Assembly: GCF_000003605.2 (NCBI RefSeq)
Contig: NW_003113972.1
Coordinates: 136,456 to 188,551, forward strand
Direction of reading: 5' to 3'
Source: Saccoglossus kowalevskii
Lineage: Eukaryota > Hemichordata > Enteropneusta > Harrimaniidae
DNA: 52,096 nucleotides
This document shows, piece after piece, positions 27,225 to 40,600 of this stretch. The notes under the pieces are model-generated. The model was given only the letters and a program-made list of their open reading frames with translations. It made no database searches and was not told the DNA's origin. The translations under genes were made by a program, and so were the position numbers. Position 1 is the stretch's first letter, and every line of letters begins with the position of its first letter.

Positions 27225-28678
27225 CTCACTGTATGTACCACCTGGTAATAGTATGCGTTAGTTAGAATAGAACCACAATTGGATTATTCCATTTGGATAG
27301 ATAGTACTTAATTGGTCCATTCCATTTTTATAAAAGATTTACGCATTTGAACCTACATTTTTGTTTTATCAGAAGAAGAAAACACTTTTTTATTGGCTTA
27401 CTATTTTGAACCCTATTAATTTCTGTATTTGTTTTGTTTTTAAAAAACATTACTTTTTGTAATCTGTGACGTAAAATTGACAACAAATGAAGTGAATCTT
27501 TGGGGAATGTGATCAGCAACATAAGTACTTGCCCTCATCACCTGGCAGCTAATTTGCATATTTATTTGTTTCGTCCATTCACATTCAGGTACTAGAGATG
27601 AAGCAACACCTCGAACTACTAGTATTCAGTGACTTGGGTAAAAAGATAAAAATGAGGAAAAAATCAATGTTTTCAGAATGCATTAAGCATATACACAAAT
27701 AGATGTGTATTGTTAGCATATAACAAACCCTTGAAACCAATATTTGTTCAATATAGTACAACCACACACGACTGCGAGTTAGCGCTCGCAACTGACACAT
27801 TTTGCTACTTGCGACTCGCAACTCACCACTCGCAACTGTTGTATTTATGCACCCTTACATACCTCGCGTACGATGTCCAGGAATATAAATATTAATTGTA
27901 TGGGCCTTATCATTTCATCATCGTTTTTGCATTGTATTCTTTGACTTACACAATGACAATTCTTGTGCATTTGTTTTTGCGTAATAATCTCGGAGAAAAT
28001 TGCACATTAGGAAGTTCCTCCAAATACAAGAACTCCCCAAATATACAAGAAAAATGTATATTTTAGACATTACATTCACTTCTACTCAAAAAATTTCTGT
28101 ATTTGAGACATAAAAAGTACATATCTTGCTCATTTCGACCGCGATCGTCAAACACGTACAACGCTTATAACGACTTATATGATTGGTTAAAACCGAAAGG
28201 TGAAACTTTCCCATCCAATGACATTGGTTGTTGCACAATTACACCTAACGACCAACAAGGAAAACTATCAGAATGTTTCATATCACTATTGCCGTGTACC
28301 GAGTACAAACTCGGTTTGATTGTTTGTCTGAATAATATTTTACTATTACGCTAAACGAGCAACGCAGCCCAGCATTCGGTTATCATGTGACCTCTTCTGG
28401 GAATCCGCGATCGAACCAGGAAGTAGGAACTGTTTTTAATAGTTCGTGTTTAGATCTCAGAGTACAACCACGTTCGTTTATGGGTTTGCACCAGTTTACT
28501 TTATTGTTCCCAGTAACCTGTGACACACACGACACCTTAGCTATGCTATAGTTGTGTAATTTCGAAGGTCCAATTCCGTTTGCACTGCTGTGTTACTGTT
28601 CTGTGTGATCTTTCTGAATTACAATCAACAACAAACTTCCGCATATATAACTTTCTACAGTTTCGGGGCGAGTCGAAG
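27225..28678. other. intergenic region between divergent alpha-tubulin and FYB-like genes
   Basis: About 1.45 kb. Contains the tubulin TATA region at one end and the 5'UTR of the FYB-like gene at the other. A small segment at 27757-27843, bounded by TACAAC/GTTGTA and rich in GCGAGT/ACTCGC motifs on both strands, may be a short inverted-repeat element. No CpG-rich or otherwise clear promoter was identified for the FYB-like gene. Confidence 0.5.
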
Positions 28679-28693
28679 ATGGCGACCACTACG
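28679..28693 (+). CDS. FYB-like exon 1 (MATTT)
   Basis: ATG in good context (GAAG ATG G) is followed by GCG ACC ACT ACG and a consensus donor gtaagt. Phase 0 matches exon 2, which starts exactly at a codon (CCT). The preceding GC-richer stretch is probably 5'UTR. The first intron is then about 8.1 kb and contains the 471-N gap, so an unseen exon inside the gap cannot be excluded. Confidence 0.7.
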
Positions 28694-31600
28694 GTAAGTT
28701 TTTGACCCAAGATAGCCTCGCCCCACTTCTTGTTTATATAGTACAGTCTATGTTTAATTTAAATCTGTGGCTGAGGGTCGGGGGGAAGTTGGGACATTTA
28801 TCATTGTAACCTTTGCAAATGTGGAAGTCTTTGTAGAAAACGTTCGGTATATAAATTAATTGTGGTGAGGCGCGGACATATGAAACAATATGCGTCATAT
28901 ACTCATGTCTGTGTGTAGCCGTGGTTTCGCGGCGTTTTGGGTCCGGGAAGGTATTTTGCTTCGTCTATCAGTTATATATACATCGTCGGTATACAGTCGG
29001 ACCCTAACGCCGCGGGTCCAACTGTGGAGCAAAATGGTAAAAATGGCAAATGACACTACCGACCTATATAACTGGTCGGAAAACAACAAAAATATACAGA
29101 TTTCCATAGTTGGACCCGCGGCGTNNNNNNNNNNNNNNNNNNNNNNNNNNNNNNNNNNNNNNNNNNNNNNNNNNNNNNNNNNNNNNNNNNNNNNNNNNNN
29201 NNNNNNNNNNNNNNNNNNNNNNNNNNNNNNNNNNNNNNNNNNNNNNNNNNNNNNNNNNNNNNNNNNNNNNNNNNNNNNNNNNNNNNNNNNNNNNNNNNNN
29301 NNNNNNNNNNNNNNNNNNNNNNNNNNNNNNNNNNNNNNNNNNNNNNNNNNNNNNNNNNNNNNNNNNNNNNNNNNNNNNNNNNNNNNNNNNNNNNNNNNNN
29401 NNNNNNNNNNNNNNNNNNNNNNNNNNNNNNNNNNNNNNNNNNNNNNNNNNNNNNNNNNNNNNNNNNNNNNNNNNNNNNNNNNNNNNNNNNNNNNNNNNNN
29501 NNNNNNNNNNNNNNNNNNNNNNNNNNNNNNNNNNNNNNNNNNNNNNNNNNNNNNNNNNNNNNNNNNNNNNNNNNNNNNNNNNNNNNNNNNNNNNNCCTGA
29601 TTTAACATCTCGTCGGGCGGAGGTGTATGCAGCTAGGTATGTAGAACAACTATATTTACCCAAATCAGCAACACACTTACATTCCCTTTATGCGTACAAG
29701 GAAGTAGAGTATGGATACAACGGTTTCTCTTATCGCTCTTTGTTAACATTCCCATTCGAGGCTGAATGCGTGTTTGCTTTCTTCGATTTACAAATTATAA
29801 TTTTATACAACTTTATATTTTTAAATCAAAAACTTTTTTTCTTGTGTTTTTGTTCAAATGTAGAATACACATAGAAATACTCTATATTTTAAATTAAAAA
29901 TTTTTCAGTTCCATTTTCATGTGTCAGTCTTTTTTAGTAGCACATTCTTAATTACTAATTACTAAAGAAAATTTACAAACCAACTAACTTCACAATGATG
30001 TTCACACAATGGCTTTTGTTTTTTCATCATTTATCCATTCTAGGCGTAATGCATGACCCTGGGTAAAGGTCACACATCCTGGCTCTGTTTGAGATCATTA
30101 TTTTTATACATCAGCAATATTTTCTAGTATTAGGTTAGAAAAAAAAAATTTTTGTGACTTTTTTAACTTTTTTTTTCTTATTTTCTTGTTTCTGTTCACT
30201 GTATCCCTATACATGTATTATTTTGGACGCCATAGCAACAACATTGTTGATGACTGGTTTGCTATGCGCATCTCATTGCTACGTTATTGGAATTAAACCA
30301 AAGAGATTTCAAACTACTACTGAGGAACATGTAGAATATCAATAGAAATGCAATTTTATTTCAATTTATTTCATCCAAATGTATAAATTGCTGTATAACA
30401 AATGGCAAAGTTAAAGAATGGTGGTCGTCACGCCACACATGCACGAGATATGGTCTCATATGACTTTCATTGTAGCGCAGACCACATTTTACAAACTAAA
30501 ATGTTATCAAGCTTTACCTGTATCTAGGTAATTTTTCTACTTGCTCTACAATTATAATTAAACAAAATACTAGTATAAATGACTAAAGTAATGGTCATAG
30601 TCGCTGCTATGTGTCTAGTGCTTGTCATAAGAATTTTTTGAATAATTAAAAAATCAATATTGAAAACTTTTCTACCTATAGTACTATTGGCATTCTTGGG
30701 GACTTTAATAGCAGGGTAGGTTCTTTAGCTGACTATGAGGACAATGACATGGATAATTTCATTCCACCTGGTCAAATTTATATACATGTAAAGAAGACCT
30801 CATTCCCTGTAATAGTAAAGATTAAACTGTCAAACTCTTATAGAATTATGTAAAAATAATGGTATACATTTACTTAATGGTAGATTACCTGGAGATACCA
30901 GTTGAAAAATAACTTGTTACCATTATAATGGTGTCAGTACAGTTGACTATGCTATTGTATCATTGAATTAATAGAAAATAAATAATATTTGAAACTACAT
31001 GTAATGCAGATCACTGCCAAATCTTATTCTTAATTAATTTGAATAAAAATATCAAGAGAGAGTATATTAATAGAAAACACTTAAAGGCCCGAGCAGGGTA
31101 TACCGGATATTTGTTCTAAACAAGAAAGATAATTTTTTTTATATTTTTTTTATATAATTTTGTTTATTTCTACTATATAAAACATTACAAAACTCAAAAG
31201 AAAAAGTCAAGGTCACACTAAAGTACGTAGCCATTTGATGACAGATAAAGAGAAATTAACTTTAAAAAACAAAACAAACAAAAAACTTGGTACATGTACA
31301 TATATGCACTATATATTTTGGAGTTTCAATTTTATTCTATAATACCATTTGCATACTTAATTTGGATTTTTTTGCTATTAAAAGAAAGATTATTTCCTTG
31401 TGTATGCTTGCAGCTCCAGCCAAGCTGGTAAAATTGTGTTTCCTTCAAATTGTAGATTGATTATGTCATAGCAAAGTAGATGTATGTGACTATAAATATC
31501 AAAGCAGTTATTGTATTTTGTATTTATTACAATAAGTAATGTATAAATTTTGTCAAATAGAGATCAATAAATCATGAACCGGGAAACAGACGCAGTGCTA

Positions 31601-34600
31601 AATTTGTATAATTAACGGCTGCCTATCAATGTCATGTGACATGGATATGCTGAAACAGGATGTGTTAATTAGTCTAATCTTTACAAACATTTAAATAATT
31701 TCTCAGAATATATCACTGTAACACAAAATAATACTATTTCATAGTGTCATAGGACAATAGCTTAATGATTTCACATCATAAACCAATAAACTTTGTCATA
31801 CAATTTTCTCCAACTTTCTCTAAAATTATGAGTGGGCTTCTACCTTAATTTTATTACAAACATCTATAAGGGTATTTCTGGTTTGATGTACCGTAATACA
31901 TGTTGGTACCTCAGATAGACCTCTCTCAGATTTGGTTATTTCATGATGATATCTTCAATTTTCTAGTTTTGATGAATATTTTTGTCATTTTTGGTGAAAA
32001 GTGATATTTTTGAATTCTTGTTGAAAACAGCAAGTCCCATTGCCTTTATGCTATACATATTGTTCATTTTCTAATATATCTTTATTTGAAATATGCATTG
32101 CTAACAGCAGAGCTATCTCAGCCGAGAGGCTGCTTGTTTAAAACCCTGATTTTTTAAAATAATTTAGCATAGCAATAAGTACACCATTATTCACAATATA
32201 TAATTTTTTAGCATATGTCTACATATTATCCCTGCCATAGGAACCTATGATAAAAGCTTCATACTGACAAAATTGCCACTACTAGTATCCACTGAAATAC
32301 AAACATTATTTTCCTGAAAATTGAGCTGATGAGCCCCAACTTTTTTAGCTCTGCTGTCATCAAGGTGACCAAGCGGAGCTCATGGTTTGACTGGACCTCT
32401 TGTCGTCTGTCCGACGTATGTAGTATGCTGACATTTTTTCAAGCGACTTCTTCTCCAAACCATAATCTACATCACCTTGCTTGCTGTGTTCAGCTACCTG
32501 GGGTGGTCCTCTGTCAGATTTGTTAATTTCATGACATTACATCCAAATCTCCATTTTTAGGGAATATATTTGTCATTTTGAGTCAACAACTGCTTGTCAG
32601 ATTGCATTGAAATTTGGCATGAATGTTCTTGAGATGGACTAGACTTTGACTTACCAATTTCACAAGACAATATGCAAGTGTCTATTTGTTTTTTTGCATA
32701 TTTTTGATCTCTCCAAAACCACCTGCCAGATTGCTGATTTTTAATGTAGATACATGGACAGGTCCTCCTTCAAATTTTTTCATTTGGTGAAGATATCTCT
32801 ATTTTTGTGAAAGTTATGAATTTTTTTTGTGCATATTTTTTTTATTTTTCCCACTTTCCCATACATTATATATGGGCTATGTATAATACATGGACTGTAA
32901 TAGACAAGTGTATTGTTGGGTTCTGAACTACCAGGGCCAATGTTTTTCAATAATATTTAATTTCAGGTCAAGGTCATTTCAATGTTTTTCATGTTTTGCT
33001 GCTATTAGACAATTTTAAGAGTTGGAAGGCAGTCTTTTTCAGTACACATGGTGTTGGGTATTCAAAAGTGCAGTTCCTGTTTGTCACATTGATTGACTTT
33101 CACGAGTTTGTGTTAACATAATTCATGATGTGGTATTTAAAACTGTGTCAAGTGATATATTTTGTGTCGCAAATTGTACCATAAATGTGGCTTATGTGTC
33201 AAAGCCTTAGTTATAGAATGACTATGAGTTTTTTTTTTTATTTTATGTAATGATGGACAATTGTGATTGATTAATTTAAATTGAAAAACATTTCAGTACA
33301 CTACATTGAAAGAAATGTTTAAAACATTTATAATTTTGGTTTTTATATATGCTAATTGTCTTGTGTATACATTTCCAAATCTGCCAAATATGGAAAATGA
33401 TATTTGTGGATTTTTTCGATTTAGTAATCTATTTAATATCAAAATACAACTTCCTTACGAATTTCAAAACAAGTTGTTCTAACCCCACAAATGCATTTTG
33501 TATGACCGAATTAGACTATTCACTAGTAATTGGGACAGAAACTTACGCTACACTTATATGCGCCCGTTGTGGAAACTGTAATGGACTACGTACAAAATGT
33601 AAGGCGCAAAATCTTTCTTGTTTTGACATTCAATATTAACATAAATATTGAAAAATATGCCCAGTAAACAATATCCAAGACAAAATATGCCCAGTAAACA
33701 ATATCCAAGACAAAATATGCCCAGTAAACAATATCCAAGACAAAATATGCCCAGTAAACAATATCCAAGACAAAATATGCCCAGTAAACAATATCCAAGA
33801 CAAAATATGCCCAGTAAACAATATCCAAGACAAAATATGCCCAGAAACAATATCCAAGACAAAATATGCCCAGTAAACAATATCCAAGACAAAATATGCC
33901 CAGTAAACAATATCCAAGACAAAATATGCCCAGTAAACAATATCCAAGACAAAATATGCCCAGTAAACAATATCCAAGACAAAATATGCCCAGTAAACAA
34001 TATCCAAGACAAAATATGCCCAGTAAACAATATTCAAGACAAAATCATTCTGCCAAACAATCATTGTGATTTCATGGACACTTTTAGTATGCAAAAAATG
34101 TAGATGTTTTTTTGAACAAATCTTTAAAATAACATATTCAACCAGCTGACCAATTTTAACACATTTTGAACTTTTCAAAATGAAACCAATGTTTTAATAG
34201 TTTCACAGAGAATAATAGAGACAGAAACATTGAGTCGGCCACACAAGTGTCACAACATATTGGAACGAAATAGACCATAGTTTCACAGAGAATAATAGAG
34301 ACAGAAACATTGAGTCGGCGACACAAGTGTCACAACATATTGGAACGAAATAGACCATAGTTTCACAGAGAATAAGAGACAGAAACATTGAGTCGGCGAC
34401 ACAAGTGTCACAACATATTGGAACGAAATAGACCATAGTTTCACAGGGAGAGACATCATGCAGAATAACTGTCGAAATGTGACATATTTGAAACTTATTC
34501 GTAAAATGGGTTTCATTCTTGATGAAAACATCGAAATCTCGACCAAACCACTGTGACCGCATAACCCGAAAAGTCACCTTGTTTTTCGAACTGCCATTAC

Positions 34601-37600
34601 AAGTGTTGTCCCACTAATTCAGCTGATTGACACCTGACAGACCGGGGATAGAGGGACTGGTTATAACTGTTAATTAAATTTTGTGTTATTAAATGGGAAC
34701 ATTAAACAAACAAATCTATGTTGCCTATTCCTCAAAGTTTGGTACCTACTAATTAAAATTTTGGTTTCTTATTGTAGACACTCAACAAAAAACAATAATC
34801 TAATTTTTCAAAAGTGGGTTTCCAAAATATGGGTTGGTCATTTAATGCCCATAACAATTTAACATGCAAAATAAAAACGTATAATCAAGACGCTAACCAG
34901 TTTTTTGATAGGTTAACTCTCTTTGTACATGTATTAATATTTCTCAAAATATATGTTTGTCCACAGTCCCTCTATCCCCTGTCTGGAAACGATTAGCGTT
35001 CTTTTGTCTTGAACCGCGGTGCGGGTAAACAAATCGTTCACACCCGGGCCGAGGGAGTCAGGAAGTCAGATAGATTACAGTACCGTCAAAATATTCTTTA
35101 AAATCGGGAAATTTACCGTCATGCAAAGCGATACCTCATTGTATGACTTCACTTTCACTTCAAATTCGGGCAACCACAACGTAAACAAACATGTAAACAA
35201 AATTTTCACTATGAAATATGTGTTTTTTTTGAACCCATCACAACCAGCCTACCAACTCATAAATATCCAGTTCCCGCAATGCAAAGATTAATATCTGGAA
35301 TTATGTTCATTTTCTCGTTTTAATAGGGAAAAAACCTTGTGTGCCAACATACTGACATTGCTAAACAAATCTTGTCAAAATGGTGTCGTTCATGTTAACG
35401 TAGTCGATCGAAAAACCTGTGATATTTCTGATTCTTGGGGGGTTCATAACAGTTCACTAATGACTTTATTCTATGCAAAAGTATATAACAATGCTTCAAT
35501 GTTTGTGTATAAATGATTTTTTTAGCACAGAATTGAGTACATTGTCATTTCAAAACGTCGCCATTTGCATTTATGATCTAAAAAGCATCCATAAAAGTCG
35601 CTCAATTTAACATTAATAAAATGCAGTGTGACAAATAACAAATCAGCCCACCAATTTTTAATGATATGTTTCGATCATAAAATGTCAAAATTGAAGACAA
35701 ATATTGGTTTCGCACCGAGAAGTATGGTAAATAAAATAGAGTTCATTTCAATCACTCCAAAATCAAAAACGACAAATATCTAGGTAAAGACATGAAAATT
35801 TGTTGCGAAAATGTGTCGCTGCTGGTAAAATAGATGAATTAAAGAACTACTCGCCGGCTAAAATTTGACCTTGTACAGATATCCTGATTAAAAAATTATG
35901 TGAAAAAGCACGAATTCTGGAATAAAGAATTAAGTTGTAAAAAAATACATAACACTGACGATGTCAAAAATAGTGGCCGGCTGCGTACTGATCACGTTAC
36001 AATGCTTTGCCCATACCCGCAATGCGCCTTTGCCAGGGAAGGAGGCCAATTCACACCTAATACAATGATCGTTTCCAGACCGGGGATAGAGGGACTGTGG
36101 TTTGTCGTACGACTTTGCAATTGTCTTGCAATTTCTGTATGTGACATGACATGACATGACATGACATGACATGACATGACTTGACTTGACTTGACTTGAC
36201 TTGACTTGACTTGACTTGACTTGACAAGACTTCATGAAAGACCTTCATTGATATTGACTTATGTAATGAGGTGTTGTAATCTGTATTTTTGACCAATAAT
36301 TTTGCAAGTCAGTCATGATCATTTTTTTCACTGTGTGCACTCTATTGTATTAACGTATTTGCACTTCGTGCTTTATGCATCAGCACTCTATTTTGTTCTC
36401 GTCCGCCTTATGTTCTTTTCTAAACATGTGTGCCACACTTCTTACATACCTTGTATAACACACTGTTTGCATATACATGTACTTCACTTTATAAATACTT
36501 ATGTTCTTTTCTAAACATGTGTGCCACACTTCTTACATACCTTGTATAATACACTGTTTGCATATACATGTACTTCACTTTATAAATACTTATGTTCTTT
36601 TCTAAACATGTGTGCCACACTTCTTACATACCTTGTATAACACACTGTTTGCATATACATGTACTTCACTTTATAAATACTTATGTATATACTGTCAAGT
36701 GAAGTATCAGTGTATAGTACAGCTTCATGGATAAATCTAGTTAAGCTTTCTATGCTAGTGAACATTCCAGCATTTTCTTATTTTGAAATTCCATGTAATA
36801 TTTACTTATTTTATATTATCCAGCCTAAAGTAAATGTGAAAGCATTTGCAGCCATGCTTGAGAATAGTGGACAAATTGGATTCAAGCCGCCACCATCGTC
36901 ATCATCATCAGGACCGAAAACAAATGGGAACAAACCAGCAATTTCACCAAGACAGAATGAAACCCCTAAAAAAATTAATCCACCGGGAGTTGCAGCACCA
37001 TTTGGGCGCAATACGCTGAACAACCGCATTTCTGTGTTGAAAAAAACCTCAAATGCTAATGAGGATGCCACACTAAGTAAGAATGGAGAGACAGAGATAA
37101 AGATTATAGCTGCTAATAAGAAACCACCTATCGTACCACGTACTATAAATTCAGAAGCTGTGAAAAAGCCCATTGTATCACCTCCAGCATCGCAATCTCC
37201 GATGAAAAATGAAGCTCCAGTTCGAGAACAAGAAAATGCTGTTAAAAATGATGCCAGTGATGTGGTTGCCAAGGAGGACAAAGACAATCTGGAAGGGATA
37301 CAGATGAAGAAGAAGTTGGTACCTATAAATGCCAAAACCAATAAAAGATCATCAAAAATCAGGCCAAAAGAGAATCCTGTTCCACCTGAAGGCATATTGG
37401 GCAAGGCACCCGCAAAACCGGAAAAACCACCTATTATTTTGGAATTGAAGAGGGATACATCTGGTAAGATTCATGTATGATCTAAACTAAATTTCTTATA
37501 TATGGTCTAAACTAAATTTCCTATGTATGATCAAACTAAATTTCTTATGTATGGTCTAAACTAAATTTCCTATGTATGATCAAACTAAATTTCTTATGCA

Positions 37601-40600
37601 TGGTCTAAACTAAATTTCCTATGTATGATCAAACTAAATTTCTTATGTATGTTCTAAACTAAATTTTCTATGTATGATCAAACTAAATTTCTTATGTATG
37701 GTCTAAACTAAATTTCCTATGTATGATCAAACTAAATTTCTTATGTATGGTCTAAACTAAATTTCTTATGTATGGTCTAAACTATATTTCCTATGTATGA
37801 TCAAACTAAATTTCTTATGTATGGTCTAAACTAAATTTCCTATGTATGATCAAACTAAATTTCTTATGTATGATCTAAACTATCGTTTTTGACTCCCGTG
37901 TGCGAAGCACAAAAAGGGAGTACCCGGTATTTGCAGTTAGTGTGTCTGTGTGTCTGTGTGTCTGTGTCTGTTCCACTGATATCTCAAGAACAATACATTG
38001 ATTTTTGATGAAACTTGGTGCATAGATGCTCTGGACCAATGCGCAGATTGGATTAGGTTTTGGTAAAAATCCATGCATATTAATTACCTAATTTGCATGA
38101 TAATTAGCTGATTTTTAGCTGTTCTATGATTGTTCCACTGATATCTAAAGAACCACTCATTGGATTTTGATGAAACTTGACACATAGATGCTCTGAACTA
38201 ATGCACAGATTTGATTAGTTTTGAGTAAAAATCCGTGCAATATTAATTACCTAATTTGCATAATGATTAATAAATTTTTGGCTTTTCCACTGGTATCTCA
38301 AGTACTAATCATCACATTTCAATAAAACTTGGTACATAGATATCATAGGACACTGCACAGACCTGATGGTTTTTAGGGTAATATGAGTACATATTAATTA
38401 CCTAATTTGCATAATTAATTAATTTTCAGCTTTTGATATTTCAAGTAGTAATCATCACATTTCAATGACACTTGGTACATAGTTACTTAAGGACTGTGCA
38501 GACCCCTGATTAGTTTTTGGGTAAATATTTGTGCATATTAATTACCTTATTAGCATAATTAGTTAATTTTCAGCTTTTTGCCTGATATCTCAAGTACTAA
38601 TCATCATATTTCAATGAGACTTGCTACATAGATCTTCTAGGACTATGCAGAGACCTGATTAGTTTTTATTGGATATAAATTACCTAATTTGCATAATGTT
38701 CCACTGATATATAAAGAACCACGAATTGGATTTTAATGAAACTTTTAAAGAGAACTATGCAGAAACCCAATTAGTTTTTGGTAAATATTTATGCTTATTA
38801 ATCACCTAATTAACATAATTAATTAACACTGATATCTCAATTACTGATCATCACATTTGAATAAAATTTGATACATAAATGCTCTAGGACAATAGACAGA
38901 CCTGATTAATTTTGGATTAAAATTTGTTCATATTAATTCTCTAATTCGCATAATAATTCATAATTTGTTTTGTTTTGTTCTGTTCTGTTCATATTAGTTA
39001 CCTGATTTACATAATTAGTTTTCAGTTTTTCTATTAATATCTCAGGTACAAGTAATTTTTAATTAATTTTTAATGTGTCTTCAATACTCTCAGCACACGG
39101 GAGTCCTTTCTAAGCTTTCTTTGATTTTGATTTATTGTCAATTAGTGCTTGTTAGTTAGTTAGTTTTTAGTTTCTGCATGGTCTCCACTTTTCATTGATG
39201 CTATTAATATGAAACAATATTAATCAGGGATACTGTGTGATTGGTGATTTCTAGTAAATTCTAGTAGATACTCACACCAGGAAATAGTTGGGGAATCCCA
39301 GAAATTGGTATCTTGGATGAGATACTGAACAACTACACAGAGCTGGATTTTGAATCCAGGATGGTGTCAGCTCTGTCTTTTTTAGCTCCGCTGTCGACTT
39401 TGTCGAGCGGAGCTTATCATATGAGTGATTGTCCGTCGTCGTCGTCCGTGTCAATGTTTTACTTTTTCGACTTCTTCTTGAAAACTACAAGCCTGAATGC
39501 TTTGATACTTGATGTATATGTACCTTGGGTAGACCTCTCTCAGATTTGTTCATTTCATTATGATATCTTCAATTCTCTAATTTTGGTGAATATTTTTGTC
39601 ATTTTTGGTAAAAAGTGATATTTTCAACTTCTTGTTAAAAACCGCAAGTCCAATTGCTTTGATATTACATATATAGCTACTACATGTGGACCTCTCTCAG
39701 ATTTGTTCATTTTGTAATGATATCTTTAATTCTCTAATTTTGATGAATATTTTTGTCATTTTTGGTAAAAAGTTATATTTTCAACTTCTTGTTAAAAACT
39801 GCAAGTCCAATTGCTTTGATATTACATATATAGGTACTATATGTGGTCCTCTCTCAGATTTGTTCATTTTGTAATGATATCTTTAATTCTCTAATTTTGG
39901 TGAATATTTTTGTCATTTTTGGTAAAAAGTGATATTTTTGACTTCTTGTTGAAAACCGCAAGTCCAATTGCTTTGATATTACATATATAGGTACTACCGG
40001 TACATGTGGACCTCTCTCAGGTTTGTTCATTTTGTGATGATATCCTCAATTTTCTAATTTTGGTGAATATTTTTGTCATTTTTGGTATAAAGTGATATTT
40101 TCGACTTCTTGTTAAAAACCGCAAGTCCAATTGCTTTGATATTACATATATATCTACTACATGTGGACCTCTCTCAGATTTGTTCATTTTGTAATGACAT
40201 CCTTAATTTTCTAATTTTGGTGAATATTTTTGTCATTTTTGGTAAAAAGTGATATTTTCGACTTCTTGTTGAAAACCGCAAGTCCAATTGCTTTGATATA
40301 TTATACATATAGGTACTACATGTGGACCTCTCTCAGATTTGTTCATTTTCTAATGATATCTTCTGTTCTTTAATTGCCATGTGCATTGCTAACAGCGGAG
40401 CTATCTCAGCCGACAGGCTGCTTGTTATCCTACACATACGGTAATATATGTCTTATTTTATTTTCTCAGCCCCTCTACCACCTCCTCCTGACAGTGATTC
40501 AGAAGGAGAATTGTACGATGACGTGGAAACTGATGCAAGAGTGTCAATGATGTAAGTTTTTAAATCCAGTGTGCAAAGCACACAATGGCAGTCTTTGTAG

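Noticed and set aside
28642-28651. TATA-like CATATATAAC upstream of the FYB-like ATG
   Set aside because: It is only about 30 bp from the ATG, which would leave almost no 5'UTR; probably AT-rich chance.
28890-29874. Frames of 199-254 codons over the N run
   Set aside because: They exist only because N cannot encode a stop.
33554-34178. Long frames of 150-180 codons with repeated YWAYFVLDIV or GHILSWILFT units
   Set aside because: They arise because the 30-bp minisatellite is a multiple of three and lacks stops; several frames on both strands are open at once.
36811-37404. 197-codon minus-strand frame
   Set aside because: Shadow of FYB-like exon 2, whose plus-strand frame has matching splice phases.
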